A program made the position numbers and the translations under genes. The notes beneath the pieces were generated by a model that was given only the letters and a program-made list of their open reading frames with translations, had not been told where the DNA came from and made no database searches. From Bacillus hominis (GTDB lineage: Bacteria; Bacillota; Bacilli; Bacillales; Bacillaceae_G): a stretch of DNA of 43,863 nt. Numbering within the stretch: the stretch's first letter is position 1; the number at the start of each line of letters is the position of its first letter. Where the stretch lies: NCBI RefSeq assembly GCF_018332515.1, contig NZ_BOQD01000029.1, forward strand, positions 1-43,863. The letters are read 5' to 3'. This document shows, in pieces, positions 28,040-36,518 of this stretch.

Positions 28040-28429
28040 ATGATTCAACGCTTTATAGAACTCGGAGAAGGCTACTCTGACTTATATGAATTACTTGAAA
28101 TTGCCAAAACAAACCAAGAACGTGTAACACATATGTTACAATTCGAAACTGTAAAAAACGAAAAAAAAGTGTGTTCACTTGTTGTAATACTAAAACCGAC
28201 AACTACTGGTGATTTCCAACCATTATACATATGTCGTGAAGGCATTCCTGTACTTGAAAATAAAAAAAGTAAACGTGTCGTTTTATTTGAAGAAATGGCG
28301 GAACAAATAGGGAAAAAAGTTACTCCCTTTACTGTAAAACCATCAACAACTTTCCCTGAAAAAGAACTATTTTTTAATCATCTAATTGGTATTTTACGAA
28401 TGAACAATTTCATTCCTCCAATGAAATAA
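28040..28429 (+). CDS. Conserved small protein of unknown function (perhaps YlbA type)
   Basis: A 129-residue cytoplasmic protein with no signal peptide or membrane segment. It has mixed alpha/beta character: an N-terminal MIQRFIELGEGYSDLYEL, a central strand CSLVVILKPTTTGDFQPLY, a Cys-containing YICREGIPV, and a C-terminal helix LFFNHLIGILRMNNF. I do not recognise a catalytic motif; from memory it resembles the B. subtilis ylbA product, but I hold this loosely. GAGGAGG lies 7 bases before the ATG, so it is well translated. It is convergent with ylbG and is preceded by a four-hairpin leader with a terminator, which suggests control by attenuation. Confidence 0.75.
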   Translation: MIQRFIELGEGYSDLYELLEIAKTNQERVTHMLQFETVKNEKKVCSLVVILKPTTTGDFQPLYICREGIPVLENKKSKRVVLFEEMAEQIGKKVTPFTVKPSTTFPEKELFFNHLIGILRMNNFIPPMK

Positions 28430-28446
28430 CACGTTATTTCAAGTAA

Positions 28447-28482
28447 AAAAAATCCCCAGCTAAATTTAGCAGGGGATTTTTT
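28447..28482. terminator. Two-way terminator between the 28040 gene and ylbG
   Basis: ATCCCC pairs with GGGGAT, an A-A mismatch follows, and GCTAAATTTAGC closes the tip. A and T runs flank both sides. Confidence 0.9.
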
Positions 28483-28485
28483 TAC

Positions 28486-28752
28486 TTAGCTATAATCGTA
28501 TTCTTTTGCCCGATCAGGACGCGAATTTTCGAATTCCGTTTTTAAAAATGGGCGATACGACTGTTCTACTTTTTTTACAAAAGGAAGCTTATTCAATTTT
28601 TGCATCATATGCTCAATTTGTTCCATATCACAATAAACAACGGCATATTTCAATCGTTTTGATATGTAATGAATGTTACCATATTTCCTTAAAATCTTGG
28701 CATGTTTCAATGAATGTAAATAAACAATCATACTTTGTCGTTGCCCGAACAT
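28486..28752 (-). CDS. ylbG: DUF2129 protein YlbG
   Basis: Small protein of 88 residues, UPF0298/DUF2129 family, function unknown. It starts [19 protein letters not shown] and has two predicted alpha/beta units ([18 protein letters not shown]). The ATG at 28752 lies 6 bases after GGAG; an ATG four codons upstream lies too close to its own site. It follows ylbF, with which it is usually neighboured in Bacillus. Confidence 0.9.
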   Translation of the reverse strand: MFGQRQSMIVYLHSLKHAKILRKYGNIHYISKRLKYAVVYCDMEQIEHMMQKLNKLPFVKKVEQSYRPFLKTEFENSRPDRAKEYDYS

Positions 28753-28867
28753 AATCTTCTCCATCTTCTCCTTTTAAAAACTTATATTCTTATATTTTAT
28801 GAAAACCAATCAAAAATTTATGACATTAAAGGACAAACTCTGTATACGTTTTCTTCTATATTCTAAA

Positions 28868-28893
28868 AAACAGGGTAAATTACCCCGTTTTTT
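28868..28893 (-). terminator. Hairpin at the end of ylbF
   Basis: ACAGGGTAA and TTACCCCGT form a stem of about 8 bp that includes the ylbF stop codon, flanked by A and T runs. Confidence 0.65.
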
Positions 28894-29332
28894 TACAACC
28901 ACAACCGCCTCCGGTACCACAACCACCGCCACAGCCACCCGCATCAAAAAACGGATTTCCTGTTGGAACTTTAACGGAAGAAGACACCTCAGAACCAATT
29001 GCTACACTAACTTCATCTAATAACTTTTGTAAAGTAGTTTCTGCTCTTTTAAAGGCTGCAACCTTATCATGCATATCTACAGAACGCTTTAATTCCCTCA
29101 TTTTCGTCGAAACGAAAGTATAATCAGGATGATATTTACCAAAACGTTGCACTTCTTCATATCGCTCTTTCATCGCTGTAAATTGCTGAATTAGCGTCTG
29201 TACTTCTATATCTTCTTGTAAATCCTTATAATACTTACGATAATCTTCTGCTATATCTGAACAGATAATCGCTTTTGCAAGCTGCTCTGCCTTATCTAAA
29301 ATCAATACGCTTTCCAGCGTCGCTACAATCAT
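28880..29332 (-). CDS. ylbF: YlbF (RicF), subunit of the Ric complex
   Basis: Helical protein of the YlbF/YmcA family. In B. subtilis it joins YmcA and YaaT in the Ric complex, which binds Fe-S clusters and affects mRNA processing by RNase Y, competence, sporulation and biofilms. The 150-residue product is helical through about residue 115 and ends in a Gly/Cys tail with Cys at 134, 138, 144 and 146. The ATG at 29332 has CGGAGGTG 6 bases upstream; a longer frame from 29365 is not needed. The cysteine tail fits a metal or cluster ligand role. Confidence 0.92.
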   Translation of the reverse strand: MIVATLESVLILDKAEQLAKAIICSDIAEDYRKYYKDLQEDIEVQTLIQQFTAMKERYEEVQRFGKYHPDYTFVSTKMRELKRSVDMHDKVAAFKRAETTLQKLLDEVSVAIGSEVSSSVKVPTGNPFFDAGGCGGGCGTGGGCGCKKTG

Positions 29333-29448
29333 GAGAGACACCTCCGAGTATTCATCATAACACATTTGGAACAGAACTACTAATTGAAGTGTCTCACCTA
29401 AAAGAAAGATATGATTCTAACTACTTTTCATACAATCCCCTTGCACCC

Positions 29449-30021
29449 TTATACACTAATATGCTCCGCAATATTATATTCAAGAACATCCCATTTCCCA
29501 CAATTCTCTTTTACATAGCTAATACACGCGTTTTTTAACGGCGTTTTAAATGTAATTTCATCTGGTACAATTGCATGTAAAATAGCTTTTATTGCATGTG
29601 AATGCGCAACAATGATAATACGTTTATCTCCATGTGCTGCTGCAACCTCTTGTAAAGCCGTAAAACAGCGCTCTACAATTTCTTCATCCTGCTCCATTCC
29701 TTCTACATTACCTTCTGCAATTAACTCTCTAACGGCCGCAACTGGTTTCCCAGAAGCTTCACCAAAATTACGTTCCATAAATCGCTCATCTAATAAAATA
29801 GATGGTAATCCAATAGCCCCAGCAATTTCCTTAGCTGTTTCTTGCGCTCTAATTAACGGGCTACTTATAATTATATCCCACGATTTCGCTTGCAAGGCAG
29901 CTGCACTTTGACTCGCTTGCTTCTTTCCAACTTCGTTGAGTGGAATATCTTCGCGCCCTTGAATAATCTCTTGAAAGTTCCAATCAGTTTGTCCATGTCG
30001 TACTAAACAAATTTCCGTCAT
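29449..30021 (-). CDS. Histidine phosphatase family protein
   Basis: Phosphoglycerate-mutase-like phosphatase of 190 residues, substrate unknown. The catalytic marks are Arg8-His9-Gly10 in LVRHGQTDWN, the Glu83 region in RFMERNFGE, and His140 in VAHSHA. Such proteins include broad-specificity phosphatases (PhoE, YhfR type); the bypass of gpmA function is unlikely at this length. AAAGGAG lies 8 bases before the ATG. It lies between ylbE and ylbF, where B. subtilis has no such gene as far as I recall, so it may be an insertion in this lineage. Confidence 0.88.
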   Translation of the reverse strand: MTEICLVRHGQTDWNFQEIIQGREDIPLNEVGKKQASQSAAALQAKSWDIIISSPLIRAQETAKEIAGAIGLPSILLDERFMERNFGEASGKPVAAVRELIAEGNVEGMEQDEEIVERCFTALQEVAAAHGDKRIIIVAHSHAIKAILHAIVPDEITFKTPLKNACISYVKENCGKWDVLEYNIAEHISV

Positions 30022-30098
30022 GCTGCAACTCCTTTTTTAAATAATCCGATTCTATTGTAACAAAAGTTTTGCATAACGGACATAGTTTTCCCTTCCAA

Positions 30099-30344
30099 TT
30101 ACGTCGCATTTTGCTGCTTCATATACTGGAACATATCAATCATAATTGAAGCAACCGCCAATTGATTTTGAAATTTTTCCACTTTATCTGGTATCGTTTT
30201 TTTGAAATGCTGCATAGCAGCTAACTCAAAAGCTTCTTTTTCTTCTGGGTTACGCGTCAATTTCCGATACCAGTATGGCTGTTCCCTAATATAGCGAGCT
30301 AAATCCTCATCAGCTTTTATAAACTCCATAATTTCCGCTCTCAT
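30099..30344 (-). CDS. ylbE: YlbE-like protein
   Basis: Small protein of 81 residues, YlbE family, function unknown. It has REQPYWYRKLTRNPEE (residues 20-35) and a helical C-terminal half (FQNQLAVASIMIDMFQYM). A GGGGGA site lies 6 bases before the ATG. It starts 11 bases after ylbD ends, so the two form one unit. Confidence 0.88.
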   Translation of the reverse strand: MRAEIMEFIKADEDLARYIREQPYWYRKLTRNPEEKEAFELAAMQHFKKTIPDKVEKFQNQLAVASIMIDMFQYMKQQNAT

Positions 30345-30355
30345 CCTCTTTCCCC

Positions 30356-30796
30356 CTAATCCTTTTGAAAGAAAAAAGGATTATTTTCAGAAGTACTTTG
30401 TTCTTGCTGCGCATGGTTCCCTTGAAATTGTTGGATAACTTGTTGCACGCTACCAATCGCACTCGTTACATTTGCTAAATGATGTTGCATTTGTTCTACG
30501 TCTAGCTTTTTAAAAAAAGAAAGCATTTGCCCCATCACATCAGCAGTTTTTTCCTCTTCTGTTCGTTTTTCTTTTTTTTCTTCTTTATTTTCTTTTACCG
30601 AAGAAAAAGCAGGTGCTCCATCAGGTCTATACGCTGTCCATATTTGATCTTGTTCACCAAGTAAGTACCATTCTTCATAAAATTGCTGCCAAGTTTTTTG
30701 ACCACTTCTAACTTCATGAACCATTTTAGGGTGATGGTTTACAAACTCTTTAAACTGTTGAACCGATGGATGTAACGGCCCTTTTGTTGTTGGCAT
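30356..30796 (-). CDS. ylbD: YlbD, putative spore coat protein
   Basis: Protein of 146 residues related to YlbD, which in B. subtilis is linked to sporulation and is annotated as a putative coat protein. The N-terminal half has HPSVQQFKEFVNHHPKMVHE and WQQFYEEWYLLGEQD; the middle is very rich in Lys and Glu (ENKEEKKEKRTEEEK), and the end is rich in Gln. The ATG at 30796 is preceded by GAGGTGAGG; a longer frame from 30847 would lack a site. It is the first gene before ylbE. Confidence 0.86.
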   Translation of the reverse strand: MPTTKGPLHPSVQQFKEFVNHHPKMVHEVRSGQKTWQQFYEEWYLLGEQDQIWTAYRPDGAPAFSSVKENKEEKKEKRTEEEKTADVMGQMLSFFKKLDVEQMQHHLANVTSAIGSVQQVIQQFQGNHAQQEQSTSENNPFFFQKD

Positions 30797-30898
30797 AGTC
30801 CTCACCTCTTCATGTATATCTACTATATTGTAAGAAAAAAAAGGCACATGGTTCGCCTATTTTTAGACGATTCATGCACCTTTTTATCTCCCTATTTG

Positions 30899-31043
30899 TG
30901 GACAGTAAGACTCCCACCTTAAACTTCTACGAATACGCAGAGGTTAGGTGGGAGTCTTACCGCCCGTTAAAGCCCGATTGATGAAGGCTAATAATCATGG
31001 AAGGATGCCCCCCACTGATTAAAGTTTCACTTTATTTCCGGAT
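30899..31043 (+). repeat. Hairpin repeat resembling an IS200/IS605-type end
   Basis: GTAAGACTCCCACCT (30905-30919) and AGGTGGGAGTCTTAC (30946-30960) are exact 15-base arms, with a further imperfect stem inside. A 75-base segment follows that ends in ACTGATTAAAGTTTCACTTT, the same motif as at 1-25. There are no terminal inverted repeats and no transposase frame. A subterminal hairpin plus fixed end is the layout of IS200/IS605-type elements and their non-autonomous relatives, and B. cereus genomes carry dispersed bcr-type repeats; the class is my inference. Confidence 0.5.
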
Positions 31044-32066
31044 AAAGTTTTGAGTATAAAATTTATCATATACCCCAACACCTAATCCAGTAAATTGTTC
31101 ATTTAATAAATTCTTTCTGTGACCCTCACTATTTAACCAACCTTGTACCGCCGCAATTCCATCACTATGTTGCGCCGCTATATTCTCACCAGCAAGTTGA
31201 AAAGCCACTTGCCCACGTTGCAAACGGTCTCCTAACGTACCAAAAGTAGGTGAATCGTGTGAAAAATAATTATTATCCTTCATATCTTTACTATGGCCAA
31301 ATGCAACATCTGCAGTTTGTTGATCCCATGTTAACAACGGTAATTGATGACGACTTCGAATAACATTTGTTAAATCGAGAATTTGTTGCATATTTCCATT
31401 TTCTACTTGCTTCATTTTTTCTGGCGTCAGCGGCTGTTCCGCTATTAATTCACCTGAATAAACAAGTTGATATGGTCTTTGTCGTAATAACGTTTCATCA
31501 TCCATATAACGAAGACCAACAAGCTCATGTGTAAAATGATCAAAATATAATTGTGCCCAGCCATCTTCTACAGGTACTAGCGGTTGTTCCATTACTTCCG
31601 TATCAGATAACTCAAATTGATAACTATTTTTTCCTCTTTTTAATGAAATCTCATGTGAAAGTGGATTCTTTTTATATACCTCTTCATACTTTTCGTTTAT
31701 ATAATAGGGAGCTATCTTAACTTGCTCACCAGCAACATACGCCGTTACAACTTTACGTTCAGCAACTCCAAATTGAACATACTGAGCTAAATCTTGATTA
31801 TACACCCACCATTCATATCCATAAGCAGACGGCTCTATTCGAGACGGTTCTCCCCACTTCGCTAATAAATTCTCAGAGTCCCCACCAATCATATTTAAAA
31901 CAGTATCTGTGGATTCTTCATTTACTTGCTTCTTCTTTTTCACAATTTTATTTTCTTGCTTAGAGTGAGATGGGGTTAATATATATTGTGACACGAGTAA
32001 CTTCCCGTATAAATCAACAGCTAAAATTAAAAATGTAATCATTACGATACGCAATAATTTCTTCAA
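31032..32066 (-). CDS. ylbC: CAP-domain protein YlbC
   Basis: Membrane-anchored or secreted protein of 344 residues with a C-terminal CAP (SCP/PR1) domain. It has a signal or anchor segment at about residues 5-20, a Lys-rich linker, a CAP-associated N-terminal domain (about 55-195, with WGEPSRIEPSAYGYEWWVYN in it) and the CAP domain (about 225-340: HSKDMKDNNYFSHDSP, AGENIA, GWLNSEGHRKNLL). Function is unknown. I chose a TTG start at 32066, 8 bases after AGGAGG; the ATG at 32108 has no site. Its stop codon lies within the motif shared with the window start, so the repeat may have set the final residues. Confidence 0.87.
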   Translation of the reverse strand: MKKLLRIVMITFLILAVDLYGKLLVSQYILTPSHSKQENKIVKKKKQVNEESTDTVLNMIGGDSENLLAKWGEPSRIEPSAYGYEWWVYNQDLAQYVQFGVAERKVVTAYVAGEQVKIAPYYINEKYEEVYKKNPLSHEISLKRGKNSYQFELSDTEVMEQPLVPVEDGWAQLYFDHFTHELVGLRYMDDETLLRQRPYQLVYSGELIAEQPLTPEKMKQVENGNMQQILDLTNVIRSRHQLPLLTWDQQTADVAFGHSKDMKDNNYFSHDSPTFGTLGDRLQRGQVAFQLAGENIAAQHSDGIAAVQGWLNSEGHRKNLLNEQFTGLGVGVYDKFYTQNFIRK

Positions 32067-32206
32067 ACGATATACCTCCTGAACAAAGCATAAAATCGAG
32101 ATATACACAAATCCTTTTATTTCCTTTTTTGTGTGTACCGTACTCTTTTCACTATATCATATTTTCATGAAAAAAGTCTGGATTATCCCTTTTCTCGCAA
32201 TATGAA

Positions 32207-32235
32207 TTGCACTTTCTTATTATTCATACTATTAT
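32207..32235 (+). promoter_or_regulatory. Sigma-A-like promoter of the yugN-like gene
   Basis: TTGCAC, 17 bases, TATTAT, about 40 bases before the start at 32274. Confidence 0.65.
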
Positions 32236-32273
32236 AAAAATAATGCACTAACATTAAAAGAAGGAGGTATTCT

Positions 32274-32639
32274 ATGCAATTTACAAATACAAACTTTAAT
32301 GATGCAGTCGTTGATTTAACTCTTTTAACTGAGATTATGGAAAACAATCATTTTGTACTTGCTGGACAATGGGATTACGAACGCGTTACATATGATTATA
32401 AATTTGAGATATTAAAGGATGTTTATTATTTACGTGTACAAGGATTTGCCGTTGAAGGTGACATCGGCGGCCGACATGCTCAAGTAAAATTATTGCCACC
32501 CTTATTAGGAAAACATTATTATCCTCATGGCGTTGAATATGGAGATGACGAGATTTTCCCAACAAATGTACTTCAAAAGAGCGAACAACTCCTACAAAAT
32601 ATTGAAAAAGAGTTGAAAGAATTTCAAATTATTGAATAA
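32274..32639 (+). CDS. YugN-like family protein
   Basis: Cytoplasmic protein of 121 residues that matches the YugN-like family; function unknown. It has a beta-rich core (HFVLAGQWDYERVTYDYKF, YYLRVQGFAVEGDIG) and a helical end (EQLLQNIEKELKEF). AAGGAGGT precedes the ATG. It has its own promoter and a strong two-way terminator shared with ctaG. In B. subtilis the yugN gene lies elsewhere, and ylbA and ylbB occupy this stretch, so it appears to be a local replacement. Confidence 0.82.
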   Translation: MQFTNTNFNDAVVDLTLLTEIMENNHFVLAGQWDYERVTYDYKFEILKDVYYLRVQGFAVEGDIGGRHAQVKLLPPLLGKHYYPHGVEYGDDEIFPTNVLQKSEQLLQNIEKELKEFQIIE

Positions 32640-32642
32640 CAA

Positions 32643-32677
32643 AAAAACTAGCGCATTAATACGATGCGCTAGTTTTT
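32643..32677. terminator. Two-way terminator between the yugN-like gene and ctaG
   Basis: A perfect 14-bp stem (AAAAACTAGCGCAT with ATGCGCTAGTTTTT) around TAATACG. It closes the cta operon. Confidence 0.92.
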
Positions 32678-33581
32678 ATTTCGTCTGCAAATAAGGAGGC
32701 AACTCTTGCAGCTGCTCTTTATCCTTTTCACGCTCTCTACGTGCCCATTTAAAGAACACATAACCGATAATCGTACCGTACACTATTTCCTGGACAATTT
32801 TCATAATGATACCACCTGTTTGCTGGTCTTGTACTACCGGCATCCAATGTAAAAATTCTGGTCCAGTTATATTTAAATCTGATAAAGTACCCGCCGGTAC
32901 ACAGAGTTCCATTGCCTTCATCCAAGCGGCCGAATCTGTATATGTTGCAAATAATGGTGCAGTCGCAAAAATTATTAACGCACAAGCTGGCGTTAATAAA
33001 ATACCATTAGCAAACATGTAACCAAGCTTCTTAATATCACTTAAAGTTTGATATTCTGGCAGCGGATTTAACATCGGCCACCACATCATCATTGCTGCAA
33101 AAAACAATATAGCAAGGCAAATAGGATGCGCTATTTGACTTTGTTTTACTGCATCAAAAACAATTGGCAAATGATAAAAGGAAAACAGACCATTAAATAC
33201 AAACAACGCAATAAGCGGCTTAGCAAAAAACTTTATCACAATTTGAACGAACTTAAAAGAAGTAATATAACGATATAACCAAACAGGTATACCAAGCAGT
33301 AATAATGGAGGCACCGCAATATACATTACTGCCATCTCAAACATATGTGCACTAAATATAATATGACCAATTAAATCAATAGGTCCTCCCTTTACAAAAT
33401 ACAAAAGAACAATTCCGGTCGTGAAATAAAAAATTTGCTTCTTACTTACCTTCGTCGCATTTTCAAATCGCGTTCTATATGGTCCAATAATTAAAAAATA
33501 ACTAAGAAGAATCGAGGCCATAAATAATAGAAATACTGGACTCCATAAAGCCTGAAAACCAAATATCCACAAGTTACTCAT
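32676..33581 (-). CDS. ctaG: Cytochrome c oxidase assembly factor CtaG
   Basis: Polytopic membrane protein needed in B. subtilis to form active caa3 oxidase. The 301-residue product has about seven membrane segments and conserved histidines in HIIFSAHMFEMAVMYIA and PEFLHWMPV, fitting a role in copper or heme-copper centre assembly (inferred for this family). The ATG at 33581 has AGGTAGGTG just upstream; a longer frame from 33632 lacks a site. It is the last gene of the ctaB-G block. Confidence 0.94.
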   Translation of the reverse strand: MSNLWIFGFQALWSPVFLLFMASILLSYFLIIGPYRTRFENATKVSKKQIFYFTTGIVLLYFVKGGPIDLIGHIIFSAHMFEMAVMYIAVPPLLLLGIPVWLYRYITSFKFVQIVIKFFAKPLIALFVFNGLFSFYHLPIVFDAVKQSQIAHPICLAILFFAAMMMWWPMLNPLPEYQTLSDIKKLGYMFANGILLTPACALIIFATAPLFATYTDSAAWMKAMELCVPAGTLSDLNITGPEFLHWMPVVQDQQTGGIIMKIVQEIVYGTIIGYVFFKWARREREKDKEQLQELPPYLQTK

Positions 33582-33663
33582 TGTCACACCTACCTTTTCA
33601 AAGTCCTTACTTTTCATATGAAAAGGGAGCAATGATAAATCAAAGCCCCCTTTCTACTGCTGT

Positions 33664-33996
33664 TTAAATCCAAACAATTGTCATAAAGGCTAAAATTGTA
33701 ATTAACCCTATTAGCAGACCAGAGTAAAGAAAGAAACTCGCCGCTTCATGTCCTTTATGACTCATATGCATGAAATAATATAACTGAAATATAACTTGAA
33801 CAACTGCTAACAATAAAATAAATGGAACCGAAAAAATCGGGCTAAATGTCTTCGGATATGCTACTGCTGCAAATGCAACAAATGTCAAAAAAATCATTAG
33901 TGCAAACGTAATAACTTGGTGCTTCATTTCCTCCGCACTTTTTCTTTTCCGATAAACAAGATCAACCTTAGGATTATTCGTTTGATTAATTGCCAT
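33664..33996 (-). CDS. ctaF: Cytochrome caa3 oxidase subunit IV
   Basis: Small subunit of 110 residues with three membrane segments (starting at about residues 28, 53 and 84) and the family stretch LQLYYFMHMSHKGHE, here as QVIFQLYYFMHMSHKGHE. It starts 3 bases after ctaE and precedes ctaG, the usual order. Its role is structural: it aids assembly and proton pumping of the core complex. Confidence 0.94.
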   Translation of the reverse strand: MAINQTNNPKVDLVYRKRKSAEEMKHQVITFALMIFLTFVAFAAVAYPKTFSPIFSVPFILLLAVVQVIFQLYYFMHMSHKGHEAASFFLYSGLLIGLITILAFMTIVWI

Positions 33997-33999
33997 TGT

Positions 34000-34623
34000 T
34001 TATCCCACCATTCCCATCAAATATACTACAGTGAAAATAAACACCCAAACTACGTCAATAAAGTGCCAATAAATTGACGCAACGTAAAACTTTGGTGCAT
34101 TGTATAAATTTAAGCCCCGCTTCGCATTTCTAAAGATTAATGTTAAAATCCAACACAATCCAAACAATACGTGGAGTCCATGTGTACCAACAAGAGCATA
34201 AAACGCAGAGCCAAACGCACTACTTCTCATAGTATGCTTAAATTCATGTGTATAATGATAAAACTCATATATCTCAAACCCTAAAAACCCTAAACCTAGC
34301 AATACAGTTACTAGTAACCAAAGTTGCATTTTCTTAAAGTTAAAGTTTTTCATATGATACATCGCATATACACTCGTTAAGCTACTCGTTAATAAAAGCA
34401 TCGTCATAATGAAAACGAGCGGCATTTGGAACATCTCTTGAGATGTTGGTCCACCATTTGTAGAATTCTTTAGCGCTAAATATGTGCCAAACAAGGAAGC
34501 GAACAACACTGTTTCGCCTCCAAGAAATAACCAAAAACCGACAAACTTATTTTTCCCCTCAAGGGTTGCTTTTTCAGGCTCTGCTGGAAATGTTTCATTC
34601 GTTAATTTTTCATCTACATGCAT
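34000..34623 (-). CDS. ctaE: Cytochrome caa3 oxidase subunit III
   Basis: Membrane subunit of 207 residues with five segments, the short bacterial form of subunit III. Visible marks are FWLFLGGETVLFASLFGTY with its conserved Glu, FEIYEFYHY, and GTHGLHVLFGL plus SIYWHFIDVVWVFIFTVVYL. It overlaps ctaD by one base (the last A of TAA is the first A of the ATG), so translation is coupled. Confidence 0.96.
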   Translation of the reverse strand: MHVDEKLTNETFPAEPEKATLEGKNKFVGFWLFLGGETVLFASLFGTYLALKNSTNGGPTSQEMFQMPLVFIMTMLLLTSSLTSVYAMYHMKNFNFKKMQLWLLVTVLLGLGFLGFEIYEFYHYTHEFKHTMRSSAFGSAFYALVGTHGLHVLFGLCWILTLIFRNAKRGLNLYNAPKFYVASIYWHFIDVVWVFIFTVVYLMGMVG

Positions 34624-36485
34624 TATGCCTTGCCCCCCTTATCCTCTAAATCTTCCTTATGAATATGATATCCATGATCATCGATTACTGAACGTAGGAA
34701 CATTGTGCCAAATGTAATGATTAAACCAATAATTGCTACTAATAACCAAAATTTATCTTTGCCGCCCTGCATATACATCGCACCGAAAGCGGCTATAAAT
34801 AGACCTAGAGAAATGATAAATGGTGAAAATGAAGCATTCGGCATATGAATATCACCGACTGGTTCCGCCGCTGTCATCTCTTTATTACCCTCACGTTTTT
34901 CAATCCAAAATGGATCTAACCCACGAACAAATGGTAATTGTTTGAAATTGTATTCCGGTGTAGGCGCTGGCATTGTCCACTCTAATGTACGCGCATCCCA
35001 TGGATCACGACCAGCTTTTTCTTTTGATACTGTTGTTTTTATAACATTGAACAAAAGAACGATCGTTCCAAGAGCCATGAAAACTGCTCCAATTGAACTA
35101 ACCATATTTCCAACCTCTAATCCTTGCCCCTCTAAATATGTGTAATAACGACGAGGCATACCGATTAAACCAAGGAAATGTTGGATAAAGAACGTTAAAT
35201 GGAAACCGATAAAGAATAACCAAAACGTTATTTTCCCTAACGTTTCATTTAATACTTTATTGAACATAAGTGGCCAATAATAATGCGCACCTGCAAGTAA
35301 ACCAAATACAACACCACCGACAATTACATAATGGAAGTGTGCTACTACGAAATAATTATCATGAAATTGATAATCGGCTGGTGCCGACGCAAGCATAACT
35401 CCAGTAACTCCACCCATAACGAATGATGGAATAAAAGCTACTGCCCACATCATAGGTGTTGTAAACCGAATACTTCCGCCCCACATTGTAAAGAGCCAGT
35501 TAAATATTTTAATACCTGTCGGAACTGCAATCGCCATTGTTGCAACTGAGAAGATGGCATTTGCAACAGGACCAAGACCGACGGTGAACATATGATGCGC
35601 CCATACCATAAAGCCTAAAAATCCAATTAATACAGTCGCGAACACCATCGATGAATAACCGAATAATCGTTTCTTCGAAAATGTAGCAAAGATTTCTGAG
35701 AATATTCCGAAAGCTGGGAGTATAAGAATGTATACTTCTGGATGACCGAAGATCCAGAATAAATGCTCCCATATAATCGTGTTCCCACCTAGTACCGGAT
35801 TAAAGAAACTTGTGCCAAATAAACGATCTAACATTAAAAGTCCTAACCCTACAGTTAACGGTGGAAATGCAAATAATATAAGTGAAGATGTTACAAATGT
35901 TGTCCATGTAAACATCGGCATGCGCATATATGTCATTCCTGGTGCACGCATATTAATGATCGTAACAAGGAAGTTAATACCTCCAATCAATGTACCAATA
36001 CCTGATATCTGCAAACCGAGTACATAAAAATCAACACCATGTCCTTTAGAGGCTAAAGCTAAAGATGCATAAGATGTCCAACCTGCATCTGGTGCTCCAC
36101 CTAAAAACCAACTTAAATTTAAAAATACTCCACCAAAGAAAAATAACCAAAATCCAAGTGAATTCAAAAACGGGAACGCTACATCACGCGCACCAATTTG
36201 AAGCGGTACGGCGGCGTTCATAAATGCAAACACGAGTGGCATAGCTGCGAGGAAAATCATTGTTGTACCGTGCATCGTTAATACTTGATTATAAGCATCC
36301 CCAACAAGAAAGGCATTGTTAGGAATCGCTAATTGAAGGCGAATAAATAATGCTTCTAGTCCGCCTACTATAAAAAACAATCCACCTGCAATTAAATAGA
36401 GAATGGCAATCTTTTTATGGTCTACTGTCGTTAAATAATCCCATATGACAGCACCCATCCCCTGTTTTTTTGCTACAGAACTCAC
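34623..36485 (-). CDS. ctaD: Cytochrome caa3 oxidase subunit I
   Basis: Catalytic heme-copper oxidase subunit that reduces oxygen and pumps protons. The 620-residue product has at least 12 membrane segments. Metal ligands are visible: His72 (MHGTT) and His385 for heme a, His383 for heme a3, and His248, His297 and His298 for CuB; Tyr252 in HPEVY is the residue crosslinked to His248 in type A enzymes. The C-terminal extension (about residues 550-620) adds two segments, as in other Bacillus caa3 enzymes. Confidence 0.98.
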   Translation of the reverse strand: MSSVAKKQGMGAVIWDYLTTVDHKKIAILYLIAGGLFFIVGGLEALFIRLQLAIPNNAFLVGDAYNQVLTMHGTTMIFLAAMPLVFAFMNAAVPLQIGARDVAFPFLNSLGFWLFFFGGVFLNLSWFLGGAPDAGWTSYASLALASKGHGVDFYVLGLQISGIGTLIGGINFLVTIINMRAPGMTYMRMPMFTWTTFVTSSLILFAFPPLTVGLGLLMLDRLFGTSFFNPVLGGNTIIWEHLFWIFGHPEVYILILPAFGIFSEIFATFSKKRLFGYSSMVFATVLIGFLGFMVWAHHMFTVGLGPVANAIFSVATMAIAVPTGIKIFNWLFTMWGGSIRFTTPMMWAVAFIPSFVMGGVTGVMLASAPADYQFHDNYFVVAHFHYVIVGGVVFGLLAGAHYYWPLMFNKVLNETLGKITFWLFFIGFHLTFFIQHFLGLIGMPRRYYTYLEGQGLEVGNMVSSIGAVFMALGTIVLLFNVIKTTVSKEKAGRDPWDARTLEWTMPAPTPEYNFKQLPFVRGLDPFWIEKREGNKEMTAAEPVGDIHMPNASFSPFIISLGLFIAAFGAMYMQGGKDKFWLLVAIIGLIITFGTMFLRSVIDDHGYHIHKEDLEDKGGKA

Positions 36486-36518
36486 GTCTTCAACCTCCCC
36501 TTCGCGAATAATCCCTCT

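Noticed and set aside
28799-29020. Plus-strand frame rich in Thr opposite the ylbF end
   Set aside because: It is the mirror of the Gly/Cys tail of ylbF.
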